This document shows, piece after piece, positions 29,381 to 30,336 of a stretch of 30,336 nt of DNA. The position numbers were made by a program, and so were the translations under genes. Position 1 is the stretch's first letter; the number at the start of each line of letters is the position of its first letter. Source of the stretch: Nemertoderma westbladi (taxonomy: Eukaryota > Xenacoelomorpha > Nemertodermatida > Nemertodermatidae); NCBI GenBank assembly GCA_032718475.1, contig JAUCBJ010007406.1, positions 1 to 30,336 of the forward strand, written 5' to 3'. The notes under the pieces were generated by a model. The model did no database searches and was not told the origin of the DNA. It saw only the letters and a list, made by a program, of their open reading frames with translations.

Positions 29381-30336
29381 AATGGACAAAACGAGTGACA
29401 AACTTGGAGAACATATTACATGGCGTTAAAAACTGTACATACCGTAAATTTGGTGAAACTGTCCCGTACGCCATAACATGTGTATACTGCAGGCCTAATA
29501 TCTATCTATATGTACCTAATGTAGAATATAAAATTGTACTGTATGGGTGTTGACCTGCCTACTATTAGAGTAATATGTACATGTAGGCAAGTTCAACTCT
29601 ATCACTATATTGTAGGCCTACATTCGTCCTTGAATGTAGGTCGACCTACTCCATCTGTTTAATGGGTAACATTAACAGCATTATACCTACCAATCGCCCT
29701 ATTTAACCAATTTCGCTTCTTTATTTAAAAACAGTTAATAAATTGTAAAGTTTGTTACATTGTTTCCTCTATAGAGAATCCGCCAATACGAAAGTACAGT
29801 ACAGTCCTGAGATAGAGGTAGAGGATAGAGCTAGAGACAAGTCGGGCTTTATTTGATTGCTGGAAATCTTATCCAGAAACTAGAATACCAGCGTTTGTCG
29901 GGAGAGTTCGTATTGCGAGCCTTCAGCAAACGGTTATAATTATACATTAGTATGGCCGTTTTCGTCTGTGTTTTAGGGGTGTTATACTGTAGGTGTCAGC
30001 GGGGGGTCGGGAGCCTATTTACTAAAGTTTTAACTAGCCATACAGTTATTATAATTAACGCTGTGATGTGCGCTGAAATGTCTTCTAACTGTTTCAACTG
30101 TACCGCACACGCAACAGCAAACGCTAAAATGTTCAATAGCTTCTCCCTGTTGGGGTATTTTATCTTATTGGAGGTAAATGTTTTATACTTTGATACTCTT
30201 ATCAATAATAAATTGCAACTATCAAAATTTGAGAAATTCCAGAACAAAACATTATTGGCACATTTTATAACAACGAATACGAAAATTACTAACTACAGTA
30301 CACGTAGGTCGAGAGAGCTCGGACTGTAGAGTATGT
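29381..30336. other. Caveolin 3' flank
   Basis: AATAAA at 29737-29742, about 357 bases after the stop, is the likeliest poly(A) signal. Beyond it no gene was recognised. A 125-codon open frame (29952-30329) has no family resemblance and is not called. Confidence 0.4.

Noticed and set aside
29952-30329. 125-codon open frame after caveolin
   Set aside because: No recognisable domain, AT-rich codon content typical of chance, and no splice or conservation support.

Overview
This window is nuclear DNA from an animal, probably a marine invertebrate. It has an AT-rich background, a GT-AG intron, tRNA-derived SINEs, a non-LTR retrotransposon fragment, a cut-and-paste DNA transposon, minisatellites, and three recognisable animal genes: a PXA-PX-nexin-C sorting nexin, V-ATPase subunit E and a caveolin. 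I cannot name the species. The SINE central sequence recalls those of cephalopods, but that is from memory and does not fix the phylum.

Layout. 1-3080: repeat-rich DNA with an open frame running off the left edge, a tRNA-like element, and a duplicated CCAAT/TATA block that looks like a promoter or LTR U3. 3100-4147: broken non-LTR reverse transcriptase on the minus strand, abutting a 66-bp tandem repeat (4148-4345). 4350-6240: tRNA-like remnant, direct repeats and a perfect 14-bp hairpin. 6244-8478: intact single-exon sorting nexin of the SNX19 architecture. 8991-9235: tRNA-derived SINE. 9655-12795: a 3.1-kb GC-rich minisatellite of about 118 26-bp units with higher-order structure. 13663-14343: intact single-exon V-ATPase E on the minus strand. 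14350-19800: dispersed and tandem repeats, palindromes and homopolymer tracts. 19824-23246: a complete but dead 3.4-kb DNA transposon with inverted ends, near-perfect 8-bp target duplications and a disrupted transposase-like gene of an unusual family. 23360-25100: a second SINE copy and a ~330-bp tandem duplication. 25100-28510: mostly featureless, with a perfect 22-bp x4 repeat. 28513-29380: two-exon caveolin.

The three host genes have different jobs (endosome/ER lipid-membrane tethering, organelle acidification, plasma-membrane caveolae). They are on mixed strands and separated by kilobases of repeats, so nothing suggests co-regulation. The most interesting items are the transposon, whose transposase-like protein does not look like a standard hAT transposase although its ends do; the minisatellite with an ordered variant code; and several short motifs (the TAGGCCTA palindrome, a CTCF-like core, a FOX/SOX-like repeat core) that recur far above chance in non-coding DNA.
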